The translations under genes and the position numbers were made by a program. 64,000 nt of DNA, from assembly GCA_013399305.1 (NCBI GenBank), contig VXAI01000035.1:4410646-4474645 (forward strand), written 5' to 3'. This document shows, piece after piece, positions 1 to 11,257 of the stretch (within the stretch, counting starts at the first letter, position 1; the number at the start of each line of letters is the position of its first letter). Below the pieces are notes generated by a model, which was not told the DNA's origin, did not search any database, and worked only from the letters and a program-made list of their open reading frames with translations. This DNA comes from Rostratula benghalensis. Lineage: Eukaryota; Chordata; Aves; Charadriiformes; Rostratulidae.

Positions 1-694
1 TCAAGTATTACAAATTCTCTGAAGTTTTTGTTAGTTTTCTGTTCTGTCACTCTGGATTTCAGCACATAGAAATATTTTCCTTCCAAAAGTTTCTCTAGAT
101 TGGTTAAGCTACTTATTCTGATTATGAATATGCATGCTGCCATTCACTTAGTCCTAAGTCTTGCAGAGGCTCAACTGCTGAGCAACGCTGAAGGCTTAGC
201 GTAGTGGAGGACATAAGAATATTTGCTTAGAATGTGTGAACTTGATTCATTATAGAAAACAACCTCCATATTTAACTAATTATTGGAATTTTTTTTGCTT
301 TGTATTGGTATATAATTAACAATTTTACAACTAGCTTAATAAACAAATAACAATTAGACTTCCACATATGGCTTACTTTACAAATTTACCCCATCATGCA
401 TAACTAATAGGTTTGCTACCACATGCTAGGAATAATACTGTTACAAGTTTAATGAAGCTGGTTGTTAAAATTACAGCAAGAATAACATAACATTCTTATA
501 GATATCAAATACAGTATTGGCTACAGATTGTCCTGTATTGGCTTTTACTAGATTTGCAGAGCATTTTAGAGTTGGTGAGCACTTGTGTCTTACTGTTTGA
601 TGAAGAAAACTGAATTTGGAGAGGAGTCATTGCACTGCTTTCGCATCTTAGTGATAATAATGATTTATTATCCTTATATTCTGCTAGTTTCATG
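1..694. other. AT-rich non-coding stretch, nothing recognised
   Basis: No repeat hallmark, RNA gene or plausible exon is visible. The only open frame (505-693, minus) is 62 codons with no recognisable motif. Confidence 0.6.
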
Positions 695-948
695 TCATAG
701 AATCATAGAATGGTGAGAGTTGGAAGGGACCTTAAAGATCATCAAGTTCCAACCCCCCTGCCTGTGGCAGGGACACCACTCACTAGAGCGGGTTGCTCAA
801 AGCCCCATCCAGCCTGGCCTTAAACACTTCCAGAAGTGGGGCATCCATAGCTTCTGTGAGCAACCTGTTCCAGTGCCTCACCACCCTCACAGTAAAGAAT
901 TTCTTTCTAGTTTCTAATCTATATCTTCCCTCTTCCACTTTAAAGCCA
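695..948 (-). mobile_element. CR1 LINE 3' fragment (5'-truncated)
   Basis: Read on the plus strand, this begins with two octamer units (TCATAGAA repeated), then the TTGGAAGGGACCTTAAAGAT block, GTTGCTCAAAGCCCCATCC, and the CAGTGCCTCACCACCCTCAC segment. That is the reverse complement of the avian CR1 3' region (end of ORF2 plus 3' UTR), so the element is on the minus strand. It stops near TTTAAAGCCA, as a 5' truncation would. The match is close and gapless by eye, making it one of the younger CR1 pieces here. The open frame at 720-917 is an antisense shadow of it. Confidence 0.95.
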
Positions 949-1015
949 GTCAATAATTTAAATAATTATTAAAAATGAATTAAATAATTTAAAGCCAAAT
1001 TTAATGTCAGTCAAA
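949..1015. repeat. AT-rich micro-duplication at the truncated end of a CR1
   Basis: Next to the CR1 5' truncation point, AATAATTTAAATAATTATT-type sequence is partly repeated. The motif TTTAAAGCCA occurs both at the CR1 edge (about 939-948) and again at about 989-998, each followed by a form of GTCAGTCAA or CAGTCAA. This may be a small duplication made during or after insertion, or simple-sequence drift. Confidence 0.45.
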
Positions 1016-2081
1016 TATTATTCAGCCTGGACATTCAAAAGGTCTAGGTGGCAGCTTAGGTCTTCCTGGCTGTAAGCAGTTTTAGGAGCTCCAGACTAGT
1101 ACAGCTGAAAAGGCACTGTGGGTAGGGCTGTTAGTGTGCAAATTATGAATTTGTGAAGCCAGCTGGGCACAGTGAATGTTTCCTGCTTGCAATGGTGCAG
1201 TTATGATGGCCAGACAGAAGTAGCTGCTGAAGGGGCAAAAGTTTTATTCACTGAAGCCATTGTAGTTAAAAAATAAATACTTCACAAGTTTCTCATAAGC
1301 TAATTCTGCCCAAGGAGTCCTCTCCCTATGTGCCGGCCTCACTGCTCTGTGAAACAGCAATCCCTGCATTTAAGACATTGCTTTTGAAAAATTGCAGCTG
1401 GAATTTGCAGCTGCTGAGGGAGAGCAAAACTGTCAACTGGGGAAAGCAAAAGAGGGGAAGCCCAGGAGGCAGCGGGGAGTCCCCTGCAATGCTGTGGTCA
1501 TGGCTAAGTGAAGTTGCATCTATGTGCATTTCATGCAGTAACATAAAGGGCTGCTGCACTAAGATCCCTGAAAGTAAGGAATTTCTCAGACTTTACTTTC
1601 TTTTTAATTATTACTAAATAAAATCAGGAGCTTGTGTAGATTCTTGAATAGACTTTTATGCATTTAAAAGGCATTTTAATGGATGTTTCCTTTCCCTTAT
1701 AAACTGATGATAATAATTTTCTTATCTGGCATCAGCATTTTATCCCCTTTACTGTTCTTTAGAAAGTTGAATTATTTTGAAAAGAGAAACTTGTCATGAA
1801 GGGAAATTTTCAACACAAATTGTCTGTATAGTTTCATGTGCAAGCTTCAGCTTTACCTTTTCAACTTCCCTGTTCTGTTTTATGCCTTATGACATTTGTG
1901 TCGCATCTATTTTTGTTTCACAATGCAGGCTATATTCTTGTACACTTCTAACTGTATGTCATCCTTCTATGCTAAAGAGAACTGGGCAGAGGTTAGGATG
2001 CTATCTTTTTCAGGCTAATTAAGTTTCAGCATAATCATTATACATAGCCTATATTTGCTTATTCAATATAAAACTTGCTTT
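1016..2081. other. Non-coding stretch, nothing recognised
   Basis: No repeat hallmark or gene signal. Overlapping open frames on both strands near 1326-1617 (77 and 95 codons) have no recognisable domain and are probably chance. Confidence 0.55.
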
Positions 2082-2148
2082 GAGCAGGAGCTTGGATGAG
2101 ATAACCTCCCAAGGTTGCTTCTGACCTGAATTACTCAGATCCTATGAA
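2082..2148 (+). mobile_element. CR1 LINE 3' tail, very short and diverged
   Basis: GAGCAGGAGCTTGGATGAGA, then AACCTCCCAAGGTTGCTTCTGACC and a degenerate ATCCTATGAA end, match the sense strand of the CR1 3' terminus. Only about 67 bp remain, with many substitutions, so this is an old dead-on-arrival insertion. It is the only CR1 piece in the window on the plus strand. A related L3-type tail cannot be excluded. Confidence 0.75.
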
Positions 2149-3792
2149 AACAAAAGTCGAAGGTGTGTGTTTATTGTAGAATGAAATGTTTCATTGCCTA
2201 AAATTCTATTTCTGAGAAGCCAGAGTTCATTGTAGAACATTTTGACTCATGGTAACAGTGCAACAGAAATATGAAAATGAGATTTCCTGGAAAATAACTG
2301 TAACTGTAATATGGGCACGACTAAATACATGCTTAAAATCCGGTATCCGGTATCTAGAACCTCCATCCTGCAGAAAATACTTCTTGTCAAGGCCATGAAG
2401 CACACAGACAGCAAACTTGTTTTTCTCAGATGTAGTTCTATCCTTTAAAAAAAAAAAAAAAAGATTGAATTGAAGTGGAAGACTATAATTTAAAAATAAA
2501 AGTCCCCACAGTTGCAGGTTGTGGAGAACTCATGCTGTATAAATTTTTTAGAACACAAATATTTCAGTGGCTGAGTTGATGGATGAACTTGGCAGCCTCT
2601 CCTCAAACGCTCTGGGATTTTTAGAAAAACAAAAAACAACACCCTTAATGCCAGGCTCTAAACTGTATTTAATAAAAAATAGAGCTGTGTGCAATGTGCT
2701 TATTTTGCTTTTTTGCTATGAGGCCCATTGCTGCATTCAACCATTAGCTTCTACCTCATTCTGTCAATATCGAGGATAGGAGAGCCAATAAGCCACCCTG
2801 GCTGCCTTCAGGAAGATGCATACTAAGGAGAGAAAAACAGTTACATCTTAGCCATGACTGTCTTAACTCTTTTTCCTCTGGGTTGGCTGATCATGGTTAT
2901 TTTCTCATTTGATCTAGAGCCTAAAAACTAAATCAAATGAGATCAAAACTCCCTTATGGGACAAGATAGCAGCCTAGCACAGGGCTACTGTAAACACAGT
3001 ATACATATACAGACTCTAAAGAAGACATAGGAGCTTGCATCAGAGCAGGATAAAAGATTGGTGGTTTTTATATGCCCCGAAATAGGTAATTCAGGCTGTT
3101 CAGGCAGGAAGGGCAAGGGAATATGAATAGGTTGTGAAGAGATCATGGCCTCTGTTCTCCGTAAAATCATTTCCACTTGGTTCTCTAAAGCCACCAAAGG
3201 TGCAGGTCATCTGACATCTATGTTTGATGGAATATATACACAGAGTCTTCTGTCTTCATATGCAAGCCCTTGCCCAATAATATAATCTATTGTTTTCTGT
3301 GTGTGAGTTTCCACATAACTGCTTAAATGTGAATTATTAAAGGTCCATCTAAAAATGTATAATGAAGTTTATGCTTTTAAGATTGGGAGCTACAAGAGAA
3401 AAGTACATGAAGCAATGCTTTAGTAAATATGCAGGAAATTTAAAGCCAGGAAACTGGTCCTTGATTGTGTATCCAGCTGTGCAATTGTTTATTGACTTGG
3501 TTTCTTCCTTTCTTAAATTGGTCTCTGTCACAGGCAGTTTTAATATAAAATATACACAGCTGGCAATAAATCCACATGCTTTCTTCCCTGCACCAGTTAC
3601 AATATGTCAAATTTTGTGCAGTCAATCAAATAATGCAAGTTACATAGCTTTATTTACCAGCAAGTCCTACAAACTAGTGCTCCATGTCATTACTCAAAAA
3701 TAATTAGAAAAAAAAAATAGTTTGGCAGAGGGTTGAGGTAAGAAGAACGAAATTTAATTTCTCTACAGCTTAGGGTTCATGCTCAGTTAATT
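2149..3792. other. Non-coding stretch with one poly-A tract
   Basis: It holds a run of 16 A at 2447-2462 and an AT-rich tract near 3705. The 113-codon plus frame (3362-3703) and its minus-strand partners have no recognisable motif. No gene signal is seen. Confidence 0.55.
2447..2462. repeat. Poly-A homopolymer
   Basis: An uninterrupted run of 16 A. No LINE or SINE body or processed pseudogene can be recognised immediately upstream, so it is listed only as simple sequence. Confidence 0.9.
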
Positions 3793-4725
3793 ACAGAATT
3801 GTGGAATCACAGAATAATTGAGGTTGGAAAGGACCTCAGGAGATCTCTAGTCCAACCTCCTCCTCAAAGCAGAGTCAGCTGTGAAATCAGACCAAGTTGT
3901 TCAGGGGTTTATCCAGTCAGATCTTGAAAACTTCTAAGGATGACAATGGCACAACCTTTCTGTGCAGCCTACTCTACTGCTTGGCTGTCCTCAAGGGGAA
4001 ATTTTTTTTCCTTCTGTGCAGTCAGATATGCTCTAATTTCAATTTATGTCTCTTGCTCATCTTCCTGGGATGTGCTACTCTAGAGAGCCTGCTCTCCCTT
4101 CTGCATAACCTTTTTGTACGTATAGGGATCTACTGGTAGATCCCCATGAAGCTGTCTCTTCTCCAGGCTGAAAAAGCCCTGCTCCTCCAGCCTCAGAGCA
4201 AGTGCTTCAGCCCTTGACCATCCTGATGGCCCTCTGCTGAACTTACTCCAGTTGATCAATGGCTTTCTTATACTGGGGGCAGTGGTTGGCTGGGGTGGGT
4301 GGATGAACTGAAAGGGTTGGGTGTGGAAGGAAACTGGGCAAGGACTGAGTAGAGAGGGATAGTTACTTCCCTAGATGTTCTGGTCATGATCCTCATAGCT
4401 TCATAGAATGGTTTGGGTTGGAAGGGACCTTAAAGATCATCTAGCTCCACTCTCCTGCCATGAGCAAGGAAGATTGTACACACAGCCAAGCATGGTATTG
4501 TCCTATGCTGATAAGGCACATGACTGGCTCATATGAAACTTGTTCTCTCCCTTGTCAGTCAGTTCCTCACCCTTTGTCATTGCAAGGGGTTGTAGGACTT
4601 TGTATTTCTTCTTGCTGAGTTTCATAAGGCACTTGCCTGCCCATTCATCCAGCTGGAATGGCAGCCCAGTGCTTGAACATGTGGACTGGTCCCCCATGTC
4701 TGGTCCCCTTCATCTGCAAACTACT
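3793..4725 (-). mobile_element. Old CR1 LINE, 3' end and part of ORF2, interrupted by a younger CR1
   Basis: The plus strand starts with degenerate octamers (ACAGAATT, GTGGAATC, ACAGAATA), then GAGGTTGGAAAGGACC, CTTCTCCAGGCTGAAAAAGC, and GAGTAGAGAGGGATAGTTAC near 4350-4370. After the interruption at 4400-4468 the CR1 series resumes: ACTGGCTCAT near 4520, GTAGGACTTTGTATTTCTTC near 4590, GCCCATTCATCCAGC near 4640, CATCTGCAAACT near 4711. All are reverse-complement CR1 in the expected 3'-to-5' order. Divergence and small indels (an unmatched stretch about 4284-4345) mark it as ancient. The ORF2 part is non-functional. Confidence 0.85.
4400..4468 (-). mobile_element. Younger CR1 3' tail nested inside an older CR1
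   Basis: TTCATAGAATGGTTTGGGTT followed by GGAAGGGACCTTAAAGATCA and a CTCCTGCCATGAGCA end is a clean CR1 3' terminus, much less diverged than its surroundings. The flanks at about 4399 and 4469 are consecutive parts of one older CR1, so this is a nested insertion in the same orientation. Only about 69 bp were inserted, a severe 5' truncation. Confidence 0.85.
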
Positions 4726-7700
4726 GCTATGTATTTCTAATACAGCTAGATTTATTGTAGTAGAAATAGAGCAATATAATTTAGACTCAGTGTTTTGACA
4801 ATGTAAGTTTTTGTTTATATTGTAGTTGTAATGATATGGAGCAGGAAGCTTAATAAAACTTAACTGACTCATACTGACATTTAAAATACATAAAAATGCC
4901 TTTGTGTTTCATATACCTATGTTATTTTGGTTAAATTTTAATTCTTAGTGCTGTCTTCGTGTATTCAATTACATTAGGACACTGTGTTAGACTTGCTGCT
5001 GGAAAAAGGTGGATGCACTGCTGTTTCTGCAGTATTTAACTAAGTCAGTACATTGGCTGTAAAATGTATGCTGATGCCCGTTTTACAAACAGACATGAAA
5101 ACTCTAAAAAATAATGGTTTGGTGCAGAGTCCCACGGGACTGGAAAGGGAAGCCAAATCATAAGTCCCATTCCACTGCCCAGGCGTTAGATTAATCTTCT
5201 TTCTGGCAGCTATTTAATTCAGAATAGATTTAGATCAGAACTTTTGTTTGAACACAGTGGCCATTTAATCATGCCAAAATGTGTCCACTGTTCCCACATT
5301 TTCTTTCATTACATTGTGTGCTAAAGAAATAATCAGCAAAGCACTAGAACTATCACCTGGCTATCCTGAATCATAATGAAGTACTGTGCGGCATTTTACC
5401 ATTGCAGTTCCTGAGTTGTGGTTAAATTTGATATGCAGCATACTGAATTCACATTATTGTGTAAATATTCTCATTATAAGCTATAATTTGCTTTTGATCT
5501 GAAAAGGTCATAAACATGCTGTCAGGTGTTTCATAGTAGTATATAACGGTTCATTGTTTTTTCCTTTACTTTGAATGGGAGGTGTCTGCAGTAACTGGAT
5601 GGTAATGACTGGCAAATGTTGACTTTTATCAATGGCTTGCGTTCACTTCACGCCTTCAACTCTTATATATTATAGAAATGATTGCTGTTTCTGTTCTGTT
5701 CTATGGTGGTTTAGTATTATGCTGGATATAGTACTTTGCATAATGTTATCAAATTCCTGCTATTAGGCCTTGGAAAATATTCAGCTCAAATTCCAAACTA
5801 CTCTGAAATAATAGTAAGTTTAAATCTAATTTGCAGTCAATCATTCAAGGTCTATAAGTAATTGTTAACCATCAATTCCATGTATCTTTAATTCTCTTCT
5901 AGAAAACAAACATTTAAATTTTGTTTGCTGTCCTAACCCAAAGTCTGTTTCTCACTTTTTCTTGTTTTACGCTTCCCTCTGGTCCTGTCACAATCTCTCT
6001 GTGAAAACAGAGTAATGACTGTGGTGTAGAAGCTTTTATGAGAAAGTGCTTTAACATCTCATGAGACTGAGAGGAGGAATTTGTACTCGGTACTGAGCCA
6101 GAAAGTGAAAGAAGTAACAGGTGACTCCTTTCTCACATAAAATCTTGGTGATAGGGAAGGTACTGCGGCAGCAAGAACAGAAAATAGCATTTTTGTTATT
6201 TGAGATCCAGTTCTCAAAAGTTATCAGTAAATACTGCTTGGAATTGTCCCAAATTGAAATGCATGCTTTACAATAAAGTAGAAATGCAAACCAGGAAGGC
6301 TTGTTAAATCTGCAGGATCTTTGGGGGCATGGCAGAAGCATGGATCCTTTGTTTGGGCTACATAGTTCCATTTAATTAGCCACCAACATTGCACGACTAT
6401 GGTGAGACCTGTGAGATTAAGCTAAAGTTAGCCACTAGGTAGTGCTGCCAAAATTTACCTACAATTAAGGGTCTTGCAGTAATGCCAGCAGTAGGTATTC
6501 CACCATCTGAGCACACAGAGCACTGGTGCTGTGGGTTCTTCCCTGGACTGCGGTGGAAAGGGCACTGCCAGGTGGCACAAAGCAGAAGCCTGTGCAGAAG
6601 AGTTCCTAACGGAAAGCAGGGAAGAGTTAAAGGATGAGACTTCCCACCAGCAAGCTGTGATGGGAACCTGAACCCCAAGTGCAAGGCGTGTGCCTCAAAC
6701 TTCTCAGTGAGGCTGGGTGATTTTTTGTCATGTGGCTTTTTTTTATTTTATTTTTTTTATTAATGTACTGATCCGAGCTGTGTGTTAGCTGACAGCTTTT
6801 TCATTTCGGTGTTTCTTGTGTTTTATTGGAGCAATTTACAGGAACAAGCGCACTACAGAATGCAGAATTAGGAGGTTCAATGATGAACTTGCAGTTTTAC
6901 TTTGCGACTTTGCTGTGTCACTGGCAAAGTATTTGCATTTTAGGAGCTTTTTTTGATCAGCTTTTCCTGATCAGGTCTCATCCATCACATATATACTATG
7001 GCTTTTATTAATTGTGTTATAGGAGCATTAATAAACCCAATTCATAAATGAGGAATGACCATACTGATAATCTGAAGTTGGTGTCCCAAATTCAGCTGAG
7101 TTGTCATGTTAGCTAAAAACACTGTTGCTATATTAGAAATCTTCACCTCAGACATTTCATTACCTGCCCTTCAAAATGTATAGGGAGGTGTCAAGCAAGA
7201 ATTTTGCTGTTACTTGAACTCTTTTCATACACAGCAGTAATTGGGTGATGAGCTTTTTATTTCTACCATTATATACAGAAAGGAGCAACGCTCATTTTCC
7301 TTTTCCAGATTATGTTAAAAAACTCCCAGTTTTTGCGGCTTAAGACAGCTACTTTTATGCAAGTTTCTCCTGCAGCTTCAGAATTTTGGTGCAATCTTCA
7401 GGGATGTGCTGTGAATTTAATTCTACCCACACTGAATTTACTCCAGCCAAAGGTGGTTTAAAATCAAATGTAAATATATATTCAAGAGAAGTGCCTCACT
7501 ACTAGTTCATTCATCAATTAGAAAAAAATATTTAGGATTCCCTTCACTGGGATCCTCAACATTTTGGTGATAGTAGAGTGTGTGCATTTACTATGTAAGT
7601 TATAGCTGAAATTCCTGGACTGCATTTACTGTGTGTTGTCCAGGATTTTATTAATATTGGAGATCAAGCAGAGAAAGCCCAAATTTTTCTGGCAGACTGC

Positions 7701-8739
7701 TCTTGGCAGCAGTTTGTCTGGAATATCTTCATATGGTTTATAAAATTCCATTTATTTCCACTCTTGTCTCACGTGATGGAAAAAAACCCATGTAACATCC
7801 TTATCCTCAGATGTTCCTCGTGTATCTGGGCAGAAACTCTGAAAGTTCCTTGTGGATGTTTTTCCTTATTTCTATCTTCACACAGAAGTCCGTTAACAAG
7901 GAACGTTCACTTTTTCCTTGCTTTTATTCAGAAAAAGTAACAAATGATCTCATTCATTTACATTATATTTAATTTGTGAGATATCTTGTCTTTTTTTCTG
8001 AGTACCAGGGAACAGATAGTTTACCAGTATCTGCCTTTGAAGGCCTATTAATTAAAATGTGGATATATGCCTTCCTGAGTCTGTTTAAATATGCCTTAAG
8101 TATGTCTTAATCTGAAGATCTACACTTTTGCTTTCAGACCCACAGCATACAAATATTACAAAAGTAGACATTTTTAAGGCAATCTTTGTGGGAAAGGAAA
8201 TTATTTTTGTATAGTTAACAAGTACTGTAGGAAACATCAATTTTTAAAACTTTTGTCTGCAAATGTTTCTTAGTAATTGCATAATACTGAAGACAAGCAT
8301 ATTGCTAAAATGCATTGTTCGGGTTTTTTTGCTATTTATTTTTAGTGATGGATCTGTCCGTAGACATCCTTTATATGTCAAGCTGTTTCTAAAACAGGTG
8401 TTTGCTTTTGCAGAAAAAACACATGATGCCGAGGGCTGAGGATCAAGATCATGTCAAAATATCCGAAAGTCAGCAGGAAATTCTTTTCTAGTTAGAGCGC
8501 CTGCACAAAGCTCACCGTTTCAATAGCACCTCATTTAATTCAGGATACAAATGAGGATTAAACACTGCCTAGGACTAGACATAGAGCTTGTAGAGTCCAA
8601 GAAGAGAGAGAAACAGAAAAAAGGGTTTTGTGTACACGTAAAGTTGAAGCTGGGAGTTAGTTCCTTAACATTTAGGATAAAAGAAGGTGGTAAAATTTAT
8701 TTTAAAAAAAAGCCCTCTTTCTTTATGTTTAAATGTGCT
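4726..8739. other. 4 kb AT-rich non-coding stretch, nothing recognised
   Basis: No CR1, MIR, LTR or DNA-transposon hallmark and no assignable exon. The 106-codon minus frame at 6051-6371 and the 95-codon minus frame at 6397-6684 show no known domain. A T-rich patch lies at about 6738-6760. A weak palindromic-repeat-like phrase near 7395-7445 (GTGAATTTAA, TGAATTTACTCC) is too diverged to call. Confidence 0.5.
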
Positions 8740-8815
8740 GGTTCATATTCTAGCCTGACTGAAGTCGGGAGTAAGCTCCCACTGACATCAGTGGGGCTGG
8801 GATTTCTCACTCTGG
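8740..8815. repeat. Possible ancient sauropsid palindromic repeat fragment
   Basis: The phrase GACTGAAGTCGGGAGT is followed by CTCCCACTGACATCAGTGGG and GCTGGGATTTCTCAC. This resembles a widespread old reptile/bird interspersed repeat rich in GACTTCARTGG and its complement. CACTGACATCAGTG is nearly self-complementary, as in those palindromic elements. The family name (MER131-like or Chompy-type MITE) is uncertain, and the match is short. Confidence 0.4.
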
Positions 8816-8987
8816 CTGAGGGAAGCTGTAGATCTTCTTTATTTCCGTCTTTCTTTAGAACTCTGACTCCAAGGAGCTATTTGCTTTGCATTTGACTTTT
8901 CCCCATGGGAGATCTGCTTTTCACTTCAATAGGTGTAGATCAGTCCCTTCCTGCCACTGCCTGGCATGAAGTTTAGGAGGCTTCCCT

Positions 8988-9003
8988 TGTGTGTGTGTGT
9001 GTG
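8988..9003. repeat. (TG)8 microsatellite
   Basis: Eight uninterrupted TG units, followed by imperfect GAGTGTCTGTAGGTG. The run is short and probably only weakly polymorphic. Confidence 0.9.
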
Positions 9004-9436
9004 AGTGTCTGTAGGTGCACCAGAGAAATGGCGATTTTTCCTTTTATCCTTTGCGATTACGTCAAACGGAGATGTTTATAAATGTGCTATTTTTATTTGG
9101 GGTTTTGTTAAGGATGTGGTGTTCTGAATCAATATGTCTAATTTAACGTTAGTCACCATACTACAGATAGTACTGCCAAGTGACTGCAGCCTATGACAAA
9201 GCCCAGCAGAAATCACCAGTGCTTGGAGTCTGGGGTGGTCAGTCTTCATGCTCAAGAGCCACAGAAGTGGTATGGGAACAAAACTCTTTAGATTTTTGGT
9301 TAATTGATTGTATTAAATTTGTTTTTTTAAAAGAAATATTCAAAGAAGTTAGCCCCTTGAAAACATCCGAAGAACTGTCAGTCTCTTTGAAGGGAATATT
9401 TACCATAATAACAAATGCAAAATAAAACCCCCAAAC

Positions 9437-9525
9437 CCTTTTCTTTTCAAGCTTTCTTTTCCCCGACTTTTCTGTCTTCCTTCTGCTCTTTCCCTTTCCT
9501 CTCCTTCCTGCTTTTTCTGTTTCAC
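9437..9525. repeat. Pyrimidine-rich tract
   Basis: About 90 bases strongly biased to C and T on the plus strand; 9451-9525 has only about eight purines. The 93-codon frame at 9415-9696 is rich in Phe, Leu and Ser because of this bias, so it is not evidence for a membrane protein. Confidence 0.8.
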
Positions 9526-10411
9526 AGCGGGAAATATTGGTTGGGTTTTTATTTTATTTCTTCATTTAATATTTTGTTTGCGCATGATGTTGCCTTTCTG
9601 TTTAGGAAATACAAAACAGCCAGCATTCCACAGCTGCAAAGTTACTACTGTCTTGAGGCTGACACAGAAACAGATAGAGAGCTAGAGTTTGTTTAAATGG
9701 AGATTAAAATTTTATGTTGCAATTAATGGTTAACTGGGGGTAAATGATCCAAAATTACCCAGCAGGGTCTGTCTTGAACAGAAAACACTGCTTAATGTCC
9801 CTTGTTTACTAACAATCTGATGATGAGTGAGAAAACATTTCTTCTTGTACACTGTCAGGTCGATATCAAAGCTATGATGTGCTACTGTGGTACAGTGGCA
9901 AGAAGGTGAGGGGGATCGTAAGGTCCCCTGGAGTCTCCTCACTACATCATGTTAATGTTCAGGATCTAGGGCCACCCAGTGAACAGTTCACAACTGGAAA
10001 GTGCTTAACCTTCCAGCTGAATAGCTCAAACTTCCAGCTGAACCTGCTCAAACTGTGATATTTGCAAGATAATGCTGCCTTCAAAAAGTCAGCTCCCTGA
10101 CTCCTGGACACTGCATGAAATGTGTGAAGACCCACACATTTGTTTGCCAGTTTGATCAGTCAGAAAAATGACCTTTCTGTCTACAAATGTAATATTCATC
10201 CACATTCTTGACATCAAGAGCAATGCAAGTACTGCTTTAAAGTTGGGAGGTTGGGAATGGACTCCTGGTTTGGGGAAAAATTTGTTTTGTCCCTCCCGCC
10301 TTCCTTTTGGGTTTCAGGACGAGTGTGAGAAGTACAGATGCTGCAACCTGGTGGTGTAGCTGTAGGAATGAAAGAAAAGGGAAAGGACTGGGAAGGAGTG
10401 ACATCAGACTG

Positions 10412-10426
10412 CACCTCCTGGAGGTG
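10412..10426. repeat. Short perfect inverted repeat in a purine-rich patch
   Basis: CACCTCC, one central T, then GGAGGTG form a perfect 7-bp inverted repeat inside purine-rich sequence (about 10367-10447). It is noted as structure only. There is no following T-run and no gene context to make it a terminator. Confidence 0.6.
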
Positions 10427-11257
10427 AAAAGAAGGAGGGGAGGGAGACGGCATGACAAAATGCTCTTTTAAGCAAGCTGATACATTTTGGAAAGTTTACA
10501 TTAATGGACACCCATGACTTAAGGTTATTGTAGTTTTCTAACTACGCTACAGTTTAGATATCTTCTTAAGAATCTTATTTCCTATATAGCCTGTGGAGCT
10601 AAGCATTGGTACTATAAATATTGGAAAGAGGTAAATATTGCCAGTTAGTGGTCCAGAGCACCTAGGTTACATGCTAACAGGTAGAGATTGTGATGAGCTG
10701 GTTGCCATTTACTGTTTACTCTAAATGGGAAGTGTTTTCTTCCCCTCTTCAGGTTAAATACAGGCCTGTGACTGGAGTACACTGTATGAAATAGGAAGAT
10801 TTTTTCTCCCCTGCTTTCCACAGCAGTCCTAATTTATCCACATTGTAAGACTTCAAGCAAGCAGATAAAGAGTAGCATATATATCTGCTACATAAAGAGC
10901 AGCAGATAAATCATCCGTTACGCATTAAGTGTACAAATGCCAAAAATTTAAATCGTACCTGCAGCATGCATTCCTAAAGGTTTAAAGATTGTTCTGTAGG
11001 GGAAGTGGGAAGGCAAATGTCTATCAATGCATTTTATATATGTTACCTGTGACAAATGTTTCATTGACTTGAGGAATAGAAGGGAAAAGAATCCTGGTGA
11101 GTAAAGCAAAGTGCTGTTTGGTTTTTAATACTTGTAGATGAATTTTAAATTAAAATAGGTATCTGATAAGTACTTTATGTGATAATAAGTAACAGAAATT
11201 TTCTGTAAAATTTAGATTAATAATGTACACAAGTATCAAAAAAAAAAAGGTAAAAAA

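Noticed and set aside
720..917. 65-codon plus-strand open frame
   Set aside because: Antisense reading of a CR1 3' fragment.
11105..11130. CAAAGTGCTGTTTGG, resembling a miR-17 family seed region
   Set aside because: No complementary arm forms a precursor hairpin; seed-length matches occur by chance.
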